Below, piece after piece: positions 17,089-25,946 of a DNA stretch of 64,000 nt; position 1 is the stretch's first letter, and each line of letters opens with the position of its first letter. The translations under genes and the position numbers were made by a program. Source of the stretch: a virus. The DNA lies in IMG/VR virus record IMGVR_UViG_3300032268_000973, positions 119,358-183,357 of that record, one strand, 5' to 3'. The notes beneath the pieces are model-generated. The model did not search any database. It worked only from the letters and a program-made list of their open reading frames with translations, and had not been told where the DNA came from.

Positions 17089-19470
17089 ATGAAATGGGAT
17101 TTGTTTAATCCATATCCAACTTACAACTATTCAAATATGCCAACTAATTTAGATGTATCTACATTAGAAAATCCTTACATTCAGGTAATTTGGGAAGACA
17201 CACCCGAAAACTTTACTCAAGAAAGAATTAAGTCTGTGAAGCAGTACTTTATGAAAAAGTATTCTTCAACAAACATTAATGTAATCACCAAAGTGAAGAC
17301 ATCGGATGAAGACTCCATGCAGACTATTGATGTTTCAGTGAACATCATGGATAAGAATTATCAGACAGAGTTAGTAAAAACTTATTTGGAGTCCAAAGGT
17401 CAAGAACAATACATCGACCAACTAATGAACATCGACCTTGCGGTTGAAAACAGAATGTTGGCAAACGAAGTTGAGGTCACTCCATTCAAAAGATGGTATA
17501 TCAAAAAAATTGAGTTCGATAACTTCTTATCTTATGGACAGAATCAAGTAATTGATTTTGATAAATGTAATGGAATTACTGTAGTTGAATCGGATCCACC
17601 AAACTTTGGAGGGAAGACGGTATTAACCGTTGACCTTCTATTATTTTTGTTCTTCAACACAACAACCAAAACTCAAAAGGCTGAAGAAATCTTTAACAGA
17701 TTTACTGATGTAAATAAAGTTAGTGTCAAAGGTGATATTACAATCGATGGTGAAGATTATGTGATTGTTCGTCAAATTGAAAGAAAGAAGTCCAAGGCTG
17801 GTGAATGGAACATTAAAACCGAGCTTGAGTTCTTCAAGAAACTTGCGGATGGTCAACTCCAAAACTTTACAGGTGAACAAAGACGTGAGACAGAAAACTT
17901 CATGAAGAAATCCATTGGAAGTATGGAAGACTTTTTGATGACCATTGTTACAACAGCGTCCAATCTGGAAGACTTATTGGAAGCAAAACCAACTGCTCGT
18001 GGGCAGGTTCTGAGTAGATTTCTTGGATTGGAATTCCTAAAGAAAAAGGAGGAAACTGGTAAAGAAATTTATTCTGAGTTTTCCAAAGGAATGATTTCTA
18101 ATGTGTATAACACAGAGTCTCTTAAACAGGATAATGAGTCCTTTGGAGAGGAGATTGTTAAAATGAAGGATGAGATTATCGAGATGTCCAAAAACATCTC
18201 AGATGTCGACAAAAGACTTCAGAGGGGACAAGATTATAAAGATAATTTGTTAAAATCTAAATTCACTGATTTGGATAATGAACTCATTACCTTGAATCCA
18301 TTGTTATTACAATCTTCAATAAGCAACTTAGAGGATTCGAAACAAAAGACCGAACAGGACATCAAGAATATTAAGATAGTTGAGCCCAAAGAATTTTATC
18401 ATGAGGACAAACATGATAACGTAAAAGAGGTTATCAAATCAAGATTCGCTGAACTTGTTACTTGTGAGAATAAAGTTGAGGAAATTCAAGACCTTATCGA
18501 AAAGTATGGAGACGGAATTCAATGTGACCACTGTGGTATCAAATTGATGGAAGCTAAATTGACCAACGAGAAAATTAAACAACTCGATTCATTCAAAAGA
18601 CTTGTTCAGGATTTCAAAGAAGAAATTGATGGGTACGAAAAGAAAGAACAATCTTTTACACAACTCAAGAAAGACTTCGATGAATATGAGAGAAACAAAC
18701 TCATAAAAGAAAAATATGAGTTATCTTTGGAATCCACTCAACTCAAATTGGAACAAGCCAAAGATAAACTCAAAAGATATGAGGAAGTCCAAGACAAAAT
18801 CAAGAAGAACAATGAGATTGATGCTCAGTTGTTAAAGGCAGGATTACGTATTGATGAATTGATTAACGAGAAAAGAGGGTATGAAAAGGTTCAAAATACG
18901 AACTCAACACGTATCGAAACTATTGAATCAAGAATTGAGAAAAATAATGACCTTATCTCAAAAATTGCCGAAGAGTTTGAACGTGAGAAGATTTATAAAA
19001 TCTACGTTGAAATCTATGGTAAGAATGGAATCACCAAAATGATTATGAAGACCATGATGCCATTGATTAACTCTGAACTTCAGAGATTACTTCAGGACTC
19101 AGCGTACTTCAGTTTGGAAATCCGTATCAATGACAAGAATGAGGTTGAGTTCATTATGATAGATAACTCCACTGGTGTTGAAAAACTAATGGTATCAGGA
19201 TCAGGTTATGAAAGAACGATTGCTGCGATGGCATTGAGAGCGGTGTTATCAAAGGTTTGTTCACTTCCAAAACCAAACATAATTGTGTGGGACGAAGTGT
19301 TCGGAAAAATATCTAATGATAATCTTGAAATGGTTGGAGAATTTTTTACCAAGATGAGAGATTACTTCGAGAAGATATTTGTAATAACTCACAATCCACT
19401 TGTAAATAACTGGTCTAACAATGTGGTCAGAATAAGTAAGGTTGACAATATTTCAAAAGTCTCACAATAG
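17089..19470 (+). CDS. SbcC/Rad50-type ATPase, T4 gp46-like
   Basis: 793 residues. From residue about 140 the Rad50 layout is clear: IKKIEFDNFLSYG, a Walker A region at about 170-178 (DPPNFGGKTVL, slightly degenerate), long coiled coils, a zinc hook CDHCG at about 479-483, the signature VSGSGYERTIAAMALR, and Walker B NIIVWDEVFG near the C-terminus. It works with the gp47-like nuclease at 15130 on DNA ends. Residues 1-135 are an extra N-terminal domain not usual in gp46. The stop codon lies within the following intrinsic terminator. Confidence 0.88.
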   Translation: MKWDLFNPYPTYNYSNMPTNLDVSTLENPYIQVIWEDTPENFTQERIKSVKQYFMKKYSSTNINVITKVKTSDEDSMQTIDVSVNIMDKNYQTELVKTYLESKGQEQYIDQLMNIDLAVENRMLANEVEVTPFKRWYIKKIEFDNFLSYGQNQVIDFDKCNGITVVESDPPNFGGKTVLTVDLLLFLFFNTTTKTQKAEEIFNRFTDVNKVSVKGDITIDGEDYVIVRQIERKKSKAGEWNIKTELEFFKKLADGQLQNFTGEQRRETENFMKKSIGSMEDFLMTIVTTASNLEDLLEAKPTARGQVLSRFLGLEFLKKKEETGKEIYSEFSKGMISNVYNTESLKQDNESFGEEIVKMKDEIIEMSKNISDVDKRLQRGQDYKDNLLKSKFTDLDNELITLNPLLLQSSISNLEDSKQKTEQDIKNIKIVEPKEFYHEDKHDNVKEVIKSRFAELVTCENKVEEIQDLIEKYGDGIQCDHCGIKLMEAKLTNEKIKQLDSFKRLVQDFKEEIDGYEKKEQSFTQLKKDFDEYERNKLIKEKYELSLESTQLKLEQAKDKLKRYEEVQDKIKKNNEIDAQLLKAGLRIDELINEKRGYEKVQNTNSTRIETIESRIEKNNDLISKIAEEFEREKIYKIYVEIYGKNGITKMIMKTMMPLINSELQRLLQDSAYFSLEIRINDKNEVEFIMIDNSTGVEKLMVSGSGYERTIAAMALRAVLSKVCSLPKPNIIVWDEVFGKISNDNLEMVGEFFTKMRDYFEKIFVITHNPLVNNWSNNVVRISKVDNISKVSQ

Positions 19471-19483
19471 TGGGACTTTTTTT
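19458..19483 (+). terminator. Intrinsic terminator after the gp46-like gene
   Basis: AGTCTCAC (19458-19465), loop AATA, GTGGGACT (19470-19477), then six to seven T. The hairpin overlaps the gp46 stop codon and closes the recombination operon. Confidence 0.85.
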
Positions 19484-19524
19484 GTTATGTCATTTAATTT
19501 TAATATCTTTATAAAAAAAAAGAC

Positions 19525-20088
19525 ATGGAAGAAATTAAACTAAGAGATGCAATATTTTCCTTACATACTAGGAAATTTGGAGCTGTAGTAGAAAAGTTAG
19601 TAGAAAGAATTCTTGAAGAATTTGGATTTATTGTAGAAAAATCCAATGACTTATCGTACGACCGAAAAATAAATAATGAAGAAGATGAAATTAAAGGTTC
19701 TAGAGTTCTAGGTAAGTCAGTTTTAAATTTAGAAAATGATAATATCGTTGAATCTTTATTAGAGCATGAAACTAATCGATTTGTTAATACGGTAGATAAC
19801 TCTAATGTGGAATGGGATTGTAATGTCCAACAGATAAAAACAAAATTATTCAATACTCTTTGGTATGTTTTATTTTTTGGGGATTGCGTTGCAATTTTTA
19901 AAATAGGTGCAGATGAAATTATTACTGATAAAAATATTTCATATTCTAATAAACAACACAGAGGAAATGAGGGAGAGGGGCAGTTTCACGTTACAAATAA
20001 AAATATTAAATATCATTTAGATAATTATTTGGTGAAAAAAATTACCTATACTGAGGTATATAATAAACTAAATAAAATAAAGAAATGA
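19525..20088 (+). CDS. Candidate type II restriction endonuclease
   Basis: 187 residues. DLSYDRKINNEEDEIKGSR (about 43-61) fits a PD-(D/E)XK-like site in which an acidic residue precedes E-x-K, followed by Ser-Arg as in several restriction enzymes. The gene overlaps a DNA methyltransferase start by 4 bp (ATGA), the usual arrangement of a restriction-modification pair. It is visibly more AT-rich than the neighbours and is bounded upstream by a terminator. This is an inference: I recognise no named restriction family, and it could be another methyltransferase-linked protein. Confidence 0.5.
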   Translation: MEEIKLRDAIFSLHTRKFGAVVEKLVERILEEFGFIVEKSNDLSYDRKINNEEDEIKGSRVLGKSVLNLENDNIVESLLEHETNRFVNTVDNSNVEWDCNVQQIKTKLFNTLWYVLFFGDCVAIFKIGADEIITDKNISYSNKQHRGNEGEGQFHVTNKNIKYHLDNYLVKKITYTEVYNKLNKIKK

Positions 20089-20792
20089 GAGAAAAAGTAA
20101 TATTAGGTGATTGTTTTGAAAATTTATCTAAAATTGAAGATAATTCTATTGATTTAATCGCTATAGACCCACCATATGAAATTTCATACGAAAATTTAGA
20201 ATGGGATAAGAAAAGTTTAAATTGGAATATATTAAGAGATGAATTTTATCGAATACTTAAACCAACAGGTAATTTAGTGATATTCCAAGGATGGTCGAAT
20301 GTTTCTGAAACCAAAAAAACTTTAGAAGAAACTTTCAAATTGAAGAATTGGATTATTTGGGATAGAATTAAGGGTAGGGGGGCAAATACAAACATGGTTT
20401 CAACTAGAGAAGATATCCTATGGTTTGTTAAAAGTGATAAATATACTTATAACAAAATTTATAGTACAATTAAAAAGAAAACAGGAGGATTAGGAGCTAA
20501 AAACGGTCAAGAATGTAGGGCCTTATCGAATGTGTGGACAGACATTAGCCCAATAGTCCCATGGGCTAAAGAACGAGTTAGTCACCCAACTCAAAAGCCA
20601 ATTCAATTGATGGAAAGAATTATTACAATTTTTTCAAATGAAAATGATTTAGTTTTAGATTGTTTTGCGGGTTCGGGATCTACTGGAGCCGCGGCAAAAA
20701 ACTTAAATAGAGATTTTATTATGATAGAAAAAGATGATGAATATCATAAAATAATACTCAAAAGATTGAATCCTGAAACTGAGAAAGAATAA
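20085..20792 (+). CDS. DNA methyltransferase, beta class (DPPY)
   Basis: 235 residues. Motif IV IDPPYE at about 26-31 comes first, then the target-recognition region, HPTQKPIQLMERI at about 167-179 (motif X), and motif I DCFAGSGSTGAAA at about 193-205. The order IV-TRD-X-I defines the beta class, usually N6-adenine with DPPY. It overlaps the candidate endonuclease and may protect phage DNA from it or from host enzymes. It shares that gene's AT-rich composition, a sign of joint acquisition. Confidence 0.85.
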   Translation: MREKVILGDCFENLSKIEDNSIDLIAIDPPYEISYENLEWDKKSLNWNILRDEFYRILKPTGNLVIFQGWSNVSETKKTLEETFKLKNWIIWDRIKGRGANTNMVSTREDILWFVKSDKYTYNKIYSTIKKKTGGLGAKNGQECRALSNVWTDISPIVPWAKERVSHPTQKPIQLMERIITIFSNENDLVLDCFAGSGSTGAAAKNLNRDFIMIEKDDEYHKIILKRLNPETEKE

Positions 20793-20827
20793 GATAAAAC
20801 CTCCCAACCCCATAAAAAAACTTTCTT

Positions 20828-20858
20828 TTTGTTTATACTAAATTTATTCATACTTTTG
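20828..20858 (+). promoter_or_regulatory. Consensus promoter, leaderless start
   Basis: TTTG at 20828-20831, 19-bp spacer, TACTTTTG at 20851-20858, with the ATG at 20863 only 4 nt later. It matches the Bacteroidota -33/-7 consensus fully. Confidence 0.75.
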
Positions 20859-20862
20859 TGGT

Positions 20863-21363
20863 ATGCAAACATTCCTACCTTACTCAGACATTACTGAATC
20901 AATGAGAGTCCTTGACAACAAGAGACTTGGTAAACAACGAGTTGAAACCTATCAAATTATCAGTGCAATCACTGGCAGATTAAAGTTGGATGGTACCCCC
21001 TACAAAGGGTGGATTAACCATCCATGTTCTGTTATGTGGAGGAACCACGTCCCACTTTTGAAGATGTACTTGAACGCAAGTATTGATGAGTGGGTTAGAC
21101 GTGGGTTTAAGAATACCATGGATAGGGAAGATATTGATGAGTCGGTTACTTACCCTGAGTGGTGGGGGAACAAAAAGTTCCATGACTCACACAAATCGAA
21201 TTTGTTGAAGAAAGATTTTGATTTCTATTCACAGTATAGATGGCAGGTCGATCCAACCAATCCGTATGTTTGGAAGGACAAAGATGGTAAGTGGTACGAG
21301 CAACATTCGGGAGCAAAAGGAAGAGTTTATTTTGAGAGTAATAGAAAATTAGTATCTTTGTAA
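20863..21363 (+). CDS. Pyrimidine-dimer glycosylase-like protein (MSMEG_6728 type)
   Basis: 166 residues. The start MQTFLPYSDITESMRVLDNK followed by RLGKQRVETYQI and later PCSVMWRNH resembles the MQTFLPxxDxxxSxxxLDxxRLGKQRVExxQI family that is annotated as pyrimidine-dimer DNA glycosylase/endonuclease V in many bacteria and phages. The proposed role is repair of UV lesions. It has its own consensus promoter and starts a new transcription unit. The enzymatic activity of this family is annotated by similarity, so I treat it as tentative. Confidence 0.65.
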   Translation: MQTFLPYSDITESMRVLDNKRLGKQRVETYQIISAITGRLKLDGTPYKGWINHPCSVMWRNHVPLLKMYLNASIDEWVRRGFKNTMDREDIDESVTYPEWWGNKKFHDSHKSNLLKKDFDFYSQYRWQVDPTNPYVWKDKDGKWYEQHSGAKGRVYFESNRKLVSL

Positions 21364-21379
21364 AAATTAAACGTAAAAT

Positions 21380-21952
21380 ATGAAAAACTACTTAGCCACA
21401 GTTATTGGTAATTTCATTACAGACGAAAGTTGTAATGATATGGTAATGTCAGTCGCACCATTGGTGGATTCACGAAACATGAAATATCAATTCGGAGGAG
21501 GAATTATACTGATGCACTTCGCAACAGATGTCCCCAAAGACGAAATCTTTGAATATATTACTGGACTCATCCATGTTGATAGTGAAATATTAATTTTGAC
21601 AGAAGTATCTGACAAGGTGTCAGTTCACGTCCCTTACGAAAAATCTGGTCATTTATTTGATTTAGATAATCCTGGACTAAATAATAACTATTCAATCGAC
21701 ATGAAAGGTGTTATCGAGAATACTGATTTGTATAACGACTTAGATGAGGACGATATCGATATCAGTTTTTCAAACGAAATAAAATTTTCAAAAGATTTTG
21801 AGGCTCAATTTAGGTCAAAGGTTTCACAATGGATGGGCACTTTGCCATCCAAAACAACTTTGGATACTATCCTAGATAAGATTAATGTTTTAGGAATGGA
21901 CTCACTTACCAAACACGAATTAACTCTACTTCAAAACTACGGTAATAACTAA
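21380..21952 (+). CDS. Hypothetical protein with SLT-type C-terminal motif
   Basis: 190 residues, with an alpha/beta N-terminal part and an acidic middle (DLYNDLDEDDIDI). The last 30 residues, LDTILDKINVLGMDSLTKHE, match a short motif common at the C-terminus of Bacteroidota membrane and rhomboid-family proteins, which hints at host-derived sequence. It ends 1 bp before the sigma-factor ATG and is probably co-transcribed with it. Function unknown. Confidence 0.6.
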   Translation: MKNYLATVIGNFITDESCNDMVMSVAPLVDSRNMKYQFGGGIILMHFATDVPKDEIFEYITGLIHVDSEILILTEVSDKVSVHVPYEKSGHLFDLDNPGLNNNYSIDMKGVIENTDLYNDLDEDDIDISFSNEIKFSKDFEAQFRSKVSQWMGTLPSKTTLDTILDKINVLGMDSLTKHELTLLQNYGNN

Positions 21953-21953
21953 T

Positions 21954-22751
21954 ATGAAAGAAAAATCAGGAATTCCTATCAATCAAGAAGAAATCAGTCA
22001 TTATCTAAAGGATATTCGTAAACTCAAAGTGATGACTCCCGAAAGGGAAAGGGAACTTGCTGACAGAATGTTATCAGGTTTCATTACTGAGGAGGAGAAA
22101 AAAGAAATTCAAAAGGAGTTGTTGGAGGGAAACCTTCGATTTGTGATTACTGTATCCAAACAATATCAAAATCAAGGATTAGATCTTTGTGATCTAATTG
22201 CTGAGGGTAATTTGGGTCTTATGAAAGCGATTGAAAACTTCGATTGGAGTAAAAGACTAAGATTCATTTCATATGCGGTTTGGTGGGTGAGACAATCTAT
22301 CTTGCAATCCTTGAATGAAAATGCTCGAACCATCCGACTACCAGTTAATGTTGTTCAAGAACTTCAGAGAGCGAAAAAAGAATTGGATAAGGCGGGTATT
22401 GAACTTCCCGAGAAGTTGGTGAATTTGCCTTATACCATCAATTTAGATAATCCTTTGAATGAAGAAGGTGATACCCTACTTGATATTTTGGTAAATCCAA
22501 ACGCTGACGCGGCTGATAAAAATATGTCCACCGAAAATATTTTAAAAGAAAAACTTTTGGGTATGTTGGATGTTTTAGATGAGAGAGAAAAGATCATTAT
22601 CCAAGACTATTTTGGGTTATCTGGTTCAGTTAGGACCCTTGAAGACATTGGAAGTGACTTCGATTTGACCAAAGAAAGGGTTAGACAGATCAAAGAAAAG
22701 GCTCTTAGAAAGTTACGGAACGAGACCAGTATTTTGTTCGATTACTTGTAA
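21954..22751 (+). CDS. RNA polymerase sigma factor, sigma-70 family
   Basis: 265 residues. Region 1.2-like helix EEISHYLKDIRKLKVMTPER, region 2 (EGNLRFVITVSKQYQ, DLIAEGNLGLMKAIENFDW, FISYAVWWVRQSI), a short region 3 and region 4 (LDEREKIIIQDYFGLSG, TLEDIGSDFDLTKERVRQIK, KALRKLR). It is close to the Bacteroidota primary sigma factor in layout but short. It probably redirects host polymerase to phage promoters, perhaps the TAnnTTTG-type sites here. A strong terminator follows. Confidence 0.9.
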   Translation: MKEKSGIPINQEEISHYLKDIRKLKVMTPERERELADRMLSGFITEEEKKEIQKELLEGNLRFVITVSKQYQNQGLDLCDLIAEGNLGLMKAIENFDWSKRLRFISYAVWWVRQSILQSLNENARTIRLPVNVVQELQRAKKELDKAGIELPEKLVNLPYTINLDNPLNEEGDTLLDILVNPNADAADKNMSTENILKEKLLGMLDVLDEREKIIIQDYFGLSGSVRTLEDIGSDFDLTKERVRQIKEKALRKLRNETSILFDYL

Positions 22752-22760
22752 ATCAAAAAA

Positions 22761-22790
22761 AAGGTGTATTTATTTAATACACCTTTTATA
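22761..22790 (+). terminator. Intrinsic terminator after the sigma factor
   Basis: AAAGGTGTATT / AATACACCTTT stem of 11 bp (22761-22771 with 22777-22787), loop TATTT, then the T-rich end. Confidence 0.85.
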
Positions 22791-22819
22791 TTTTAAGGAT
22801 AAACGTAAAACATTTTAAA

Positions 22820-23104
22820 ATGAAAAAATTTATTGAAAACAATTTTGTTATCATTGTATTGGTGATCTCTTTATTGGGATTTTTCAAATCATGTGGAGAC
22901 TCAAGAGAACTGACCAAGATGAGACAGGAGATAACTGCAATCAAAGATTCTACATACACAAAACAAGAATTGGAGGTTGAATTAAGAATATCAGGACTTG
23001 AAGCTGAAAAAAGAATGATTCAAGCAACTGATCGAAAACTTTTGGATCTTAGAAGACAAACTGAGATTGAAGATGAAATTAAAAAATTAAGAACACAAAA
23101 ATAA
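22820..23104 (+). CDS. Membrane-anchored coiled-coil protein
   Basis: 94 residues. A transmembrane segment (about 8-24, FVIIVLVISLLGFF) precedes Ser-Cys-Gly and a charged coiled coil to the end. The last bases overlap the next start. The layout resembles small phage lysis or spanin-like proteins and it lies at the head of the lysis block, but no family is recognised. Confidence 0.6.
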   Translation: MKKFIENNFVIIVLVISLLGFFKSCGDSRELTKMRQEITAIKDSTYTKQELEVELRISGLEAEKRMIQATDRKLLDLRRQTEIEDEIKKLRTQK

Positions 23105-23835
23105 TGAATTGGATTCAAAAAAATTTCAGGGCCATAATCTATATTGCATTTTTGGTTCCGATATTAACGGTTGCGTTTGTTTCGATTTCTCACGTGGCAT
23201 CTTGGTATGGGTTATCTAACCCATTTAGTTGGGCTATCTATTTGTCCGTAGGTATTGAAATTGCTGCATTATCGGCTTTGGCTGCAATATCTGCTCAGAT
23301 GGGAGCCAAAGTATATTTTCCCTTTGGAATAGTTACACTTATTCAATTTATTGGGAATATTTTCTTCGCATATCAATACATTGATGTTAACTCAGAATCA
23401 TTCAAAGATTGGGTGGACTTAGTTGATCCGTTTGTAACTTACTTAGGAGTTGAATCAGGTGATCTTGTTGGCCATAAAAGATTCCTTTCGTTATTTGCTG
23501 GTGGAATGCTTCCAATCATTTCCCTTTCATTTTTACACATGTTAGTTAAATTTGAGGAGGAGGATAAGAAAAAAACTCCACAGCAAGTTCTTCCACAAAT
23601 TGATTTGGATGAGTTGAGTAGGGAAGCTGGTAAGATGGAAACAAGTCCTGACAAGGAAAAGTATACTCCAACACCTGAAGAACTATTTAAGTTGGAAGAA
23701 GAATTAAGAAAATTAAACGAGCAGAAGTTTGGATCTTTGGTGACCGAACTTGACGGTAAAACCGACAAGTTGGAAGAAGAATCAAAATCTGATTCTGAAA
23801 TTAAAAGACTTAGTTACATAAGGAGTCATGGTTAA
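23104..23835 (+). CDS. Multi-pass membrane protein
   Basis: 243 residues with four hydrophobic segments (about 10-30, 40-62, 68-90, 125-148) and a long charged cytoplasmic tail (DKKKTPQQVLPQ, then repeated Glu/Lys). It overlaps the endolysin gene by 8 bp. A holin-like role is possible from position, but the size and long tail are not typical of holins. Otherwise function unknown. Confidence 0.6.
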   Translation: MNWIQKNFRAIIYIAFLVPILTVAFVSISHVASWYGLSNPFSWAIYLSVGIEIAALSALAAISAQMGAKVYFPFGIVTLIQFIGNIFFAYQYIDVNSESFKDWVDLVDPFVTYLGVESGDLVGHKRFLSLFAGGMLPIISLSFLHMLVKFEEEDKKKTPQQVLPQIDLDELSREAGKMETSPDKEKYTPTPEELFKLEEELRKLNEQKFGSLVTELDGKTDKLEEESKSDSEIKRLSYIRSHG

Positions 23836-24433
23836 CATTGAAGACTACGGAAATTTCAAACCAACAGGAAAACAAAAAAACAAAAAACAAATAATCTTAT
23901 GTCACACTTCGAGGGAGGTTGAGGAATACTTGACCTCCCTTAGTGTTAGATATAATTCGAAATATGATAAAATACCCAATTTTGTTATAAATCGGGATGG
24001 GAAGATACTCAGGTTGTTATCAGAGGATTCCTATTCCAATTTTTTTCATGAGACAGAGGTCAATAAGAGATCAATTTTTATCTGTTTGGAAAATTTGGGA
24101 TGGTTGGAAAAGAAACCACTGACCAATCATTATATTAACTGGAAAGGAAGTATTTATAATCAACAGGTTTACGAGAAGAAGTGGAGAGACTTTTATTTTT
24201 GGCAACCTTATACAGTTTCACAGTTGGAATCAACCGCAGAACTATGTAAGCACTTAACTGAAAGTCTCAAAATTGAAAAAACGTGTGTGGGGCATAACAC
24301 AAAGATAGACGGTATTGAAAGCTTCATAGGAATATCATCGAGAAGTAATTACGACACCTCTTTCACGGATTTGAACCCATCGTTTAACTTCGAAACCTTT
24401 ATTAAATTTTTAGGAAATGAACAATTTGCATAA
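23828..24433 (+). CDS. Endolysin: N-acetylmuramoyl-L-alanine amidase-like
   Basis: 201 residues. The amidase_2/PGRP fold is suggested by IILCHTSR (first zinc His at about 26), PNFVINRDGKILRLL, SIFICLENLGWL, WQPYTVSQLESTAELC and CVGHNTKID with the second zinc His, then SRSNYDTSFTDLNPSFNF. It would cut the amide bond between MurNAc and the stem peptide at lysis. No signal peptide is seen, so export would need a holin. It overlaps both neighbours by 8-17 bp. Confidence 0.7.
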   Translation: MVNIEDYGNFKPTGKQKNKKQIILCHTSREVEEYLTSLSVRYNSKYDKIPNFVINRDGKILRLLSEDSYSNFFHETEVNKRSIFICLENLGWLEKKPLTNHYINWKGSIYNQQVYEKKWRDFYFWQPYTVSQLESTAELCKHLTESLKIEKTCVGHNTKIDGIESFIGISSRSNYDTSFTDLNPSFNFETFIKFLGNEQFA

Positions 24434-24989
24434 CGAAAGATACGACGAGATCAAATCTTTATTAAAGAAATCAAAGTTACTCTTCGAACAAGAGGGACAG
24501 ATAAACGTTGCTAAGGACTTAGAAAGTCGTTTGAAGCAGGACGTTGAGTATGATACCGCCGAAACTGATATTGAAGATGGAGAAACTCCTTCACCTAAGG
24601 ATAAGACACAAAAGTATAGAATATCAGGTGGTATACTAGCCCTTCACGGTAAAGATAGAAGTGAATTAGATATTACAACCGACGAGAAAATTGCATTCCA
24701 AGAAACTATGGATGAGTTCGTTGAGGAGGTTTCTGACTTGGCCGATTTCAATACCCTTAATGTTTATAAAAACAGTGTGGAGTGGTCAGGAAAACTTATT
24801 GACGAAGATTTGGAATTTATTTTCACGATTGGTGAAGAAAGTGGAATCTATATCAATGGACAGATGATCAAGGTCGATGACGAATTTCTAACTATGATCA
24901 ACAAACTTCAACAATATTATCAAAAGTTCAAATCCAAGTGGGGCAAAGTATTGGCAAGTCGAAAGAAGACAAAAGAATCACCAGTTTAA
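24417..24989 (+). CDS. Hypothetical phage protein
   Basis: 190 residues, charged; helical N-terminus (DEIKSLLKKSKLLFEQE), a central beta-rich part around YRISGGILALHGKDR and a helical C-terminal end. No family recognised. It overlaps the endolysin by 17 bp and ends 1 bp before the spanin-like gene, so it belongs to the lysis-region operon. Confidence 0.6.
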   Translation: MNNLHNERYDEIKSLLKKSKLLFEQEGQINVAKDLESRLKQDVEYDTAETDIEDGETPSPKDKTQKYRISGGILALHGKDRSELDITTDEKIAFQETMDEFVEEVSDLADFNTLNVYKNSVEWSGKLIDEDLEFIFTIGEESGIYINGQMIKVDDEFLTMINKLQQYYQKFKSKWGKVLASRKKTKESPV

Positions 24990-24990
24990 T

Positions 24991-25341
24991 ATGAAAGAGA
25001 AATTTACACTTAATAAGCAAAACATTCTTTTAGTGATCATCATTATTTTGGTGTTGTGGAATTGGTTTAATACCTCCACAGTCAAAACTGATGTTAAGGC
25101 TTATAAAGAGAAGATTGAAAATATACAAGTGGAAATCGATTCGGCTCAAATAGTAAATAAAGAGATGAGTGAAAAGGTATTGGTTATCAAGGAAAACATA
25201 ACCAACATCACCAACGAGATTCACGAAATTGATAATAACATCGAAACTGTAAAAGAACAAACTGATGAAAAAGTTAATAATGTTGTGTTTATTGGTAATG
25301 TTGAGCTTGAAAGGCTTTTCACAGACCGATATTCAAACTGA
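24991..25341 (+). CDS. Inner-membrane spanin-like protein
   Basis: 116 residues. A transmembrane helix at about 12-27 (NILLVIIIILVLWNWF) is followed by a long periplasmic coiled coil (YKEKIENIQVEIDSAQ and on). This is the i-spanin plan. The next gene, with a signal peptide, starts inside it in another frame, as in Rz/Rz1 pairs. Together with the endolysin this suggests a full lysis cassette. The assignment is by architecture only. Confidence 0.55.
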   Translation: MKEKFTLNKQNILLVIIIILVLWNWFNTSTVKTDVKAYKEKIENIQVEIDSAQIVNKEMSEKVLVIKENITNITNEIHEIDNNIETVKEQTDEKVNNVVFIGNVELERLFTDRYSN

Positions 25342-25690
25342 TAAAGTCGATACAACCAAAGTAGTTCTAAGTGTCAGAGTAGCAAGACTGGTCTATCAGG
25401 ATTTGCTTAGATATGATGGATTGAAAGAAGAAACAAGTTTGTTGAAATTGAAGTTACAGAAAACTGAAGAAAGAGAGTTTCAGAAAGATAATGTTATCAG
25501 TATTCTAACAACAAAAGATGAAAATAATCAGTTTATCATTTCAAAAAAAGATGAACAAATAAAATTATATCAGGATTTATCTGACAAACTAAACAAAGAG
25601 TTGAAAGCACAACGAACCAAAACTTTCTTATGGAAAGTTGGGACTTTTGTAGGTGGAATTTCAGCTTCATTTTTATTACTTAATAACTAA
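25265..25690 (+). CDS. Exported coiled-coil protein, possible outer spanin partner
   Basis: 141 residues. Signal peptide MKKLIMLCLLVMLSLKGFSQ with the FSQ cleavage site typical of Bacteroidota, then a coiled coil (about 50-120), then a hydrophobic C-terminal segment (VGTFVGGISASFLLL). The start overlaps the preceding gene by 77 bp in another frame. It could bridge to the outer membrane as a spanin partner, but lacks a clear lipobox Cys, and the C-terminal anchor is unusual. Confidence 0.6.
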   Translation: MKKLIMLCLLVMLSLKGFSQTDIQTDKVDTTKVVLSVRVARLVYQDLLRYDGLKEETSLLKLKLQKTEEREFQKDNVISILTTKDENNQFIISKKDEQIKLYQDLSDKLNKELKAQRTKTFLWKVGTFVGGISASFLLLNN

Positions 25691-25935
25691 TGGCACTTAC
25701 AAGTTCTGAGGTCAAAGAAATTGAAGTTATGATTCGTAAAGAAATAAAATCTTTTATGAACAATAATACTATCAAACAATATGAAGACCAGTTGATGGAT
25801 AAAATTCAAAAAGAAATTCAAAGGGGTAAGTTAGAAGGGGAAGTCAAAGAGATAACCCTAAAAATGTTCCGAGAGTTCTATCAATTTATGTGGGTCAATA
25901 GAAGTTATTGGGAACCAAGACTCAAGAATGCTTAA
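25690..25935 (+). CDS. Small helical phage protein
   Basis: 81 residues, almost fully helical and charged, ending with the aromatic patch FYQFMWVNRSYWEPRL. The start codon overlaps the previous stop. The aromatic end suggests a protein-protein contact, perhaps in the virion. No family recognised. Confidence 0.6.
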   Translation: MALTSSEVKEIEVMIRKEIKSFMNNNTIKQYEDQLMDKIQKEIQRGKLEGEVKEITLKMFREFYQFMWVNRSYWEPRLKNA

Positions 25936-25946
25936 AGTTACGTAAG

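Noticed and set aside
20793-20850. Terminator in the C-rich spacer after the methyltransferase
   Set aside because: No inverted repeat with a T-run could be found; only the promoter is supported.
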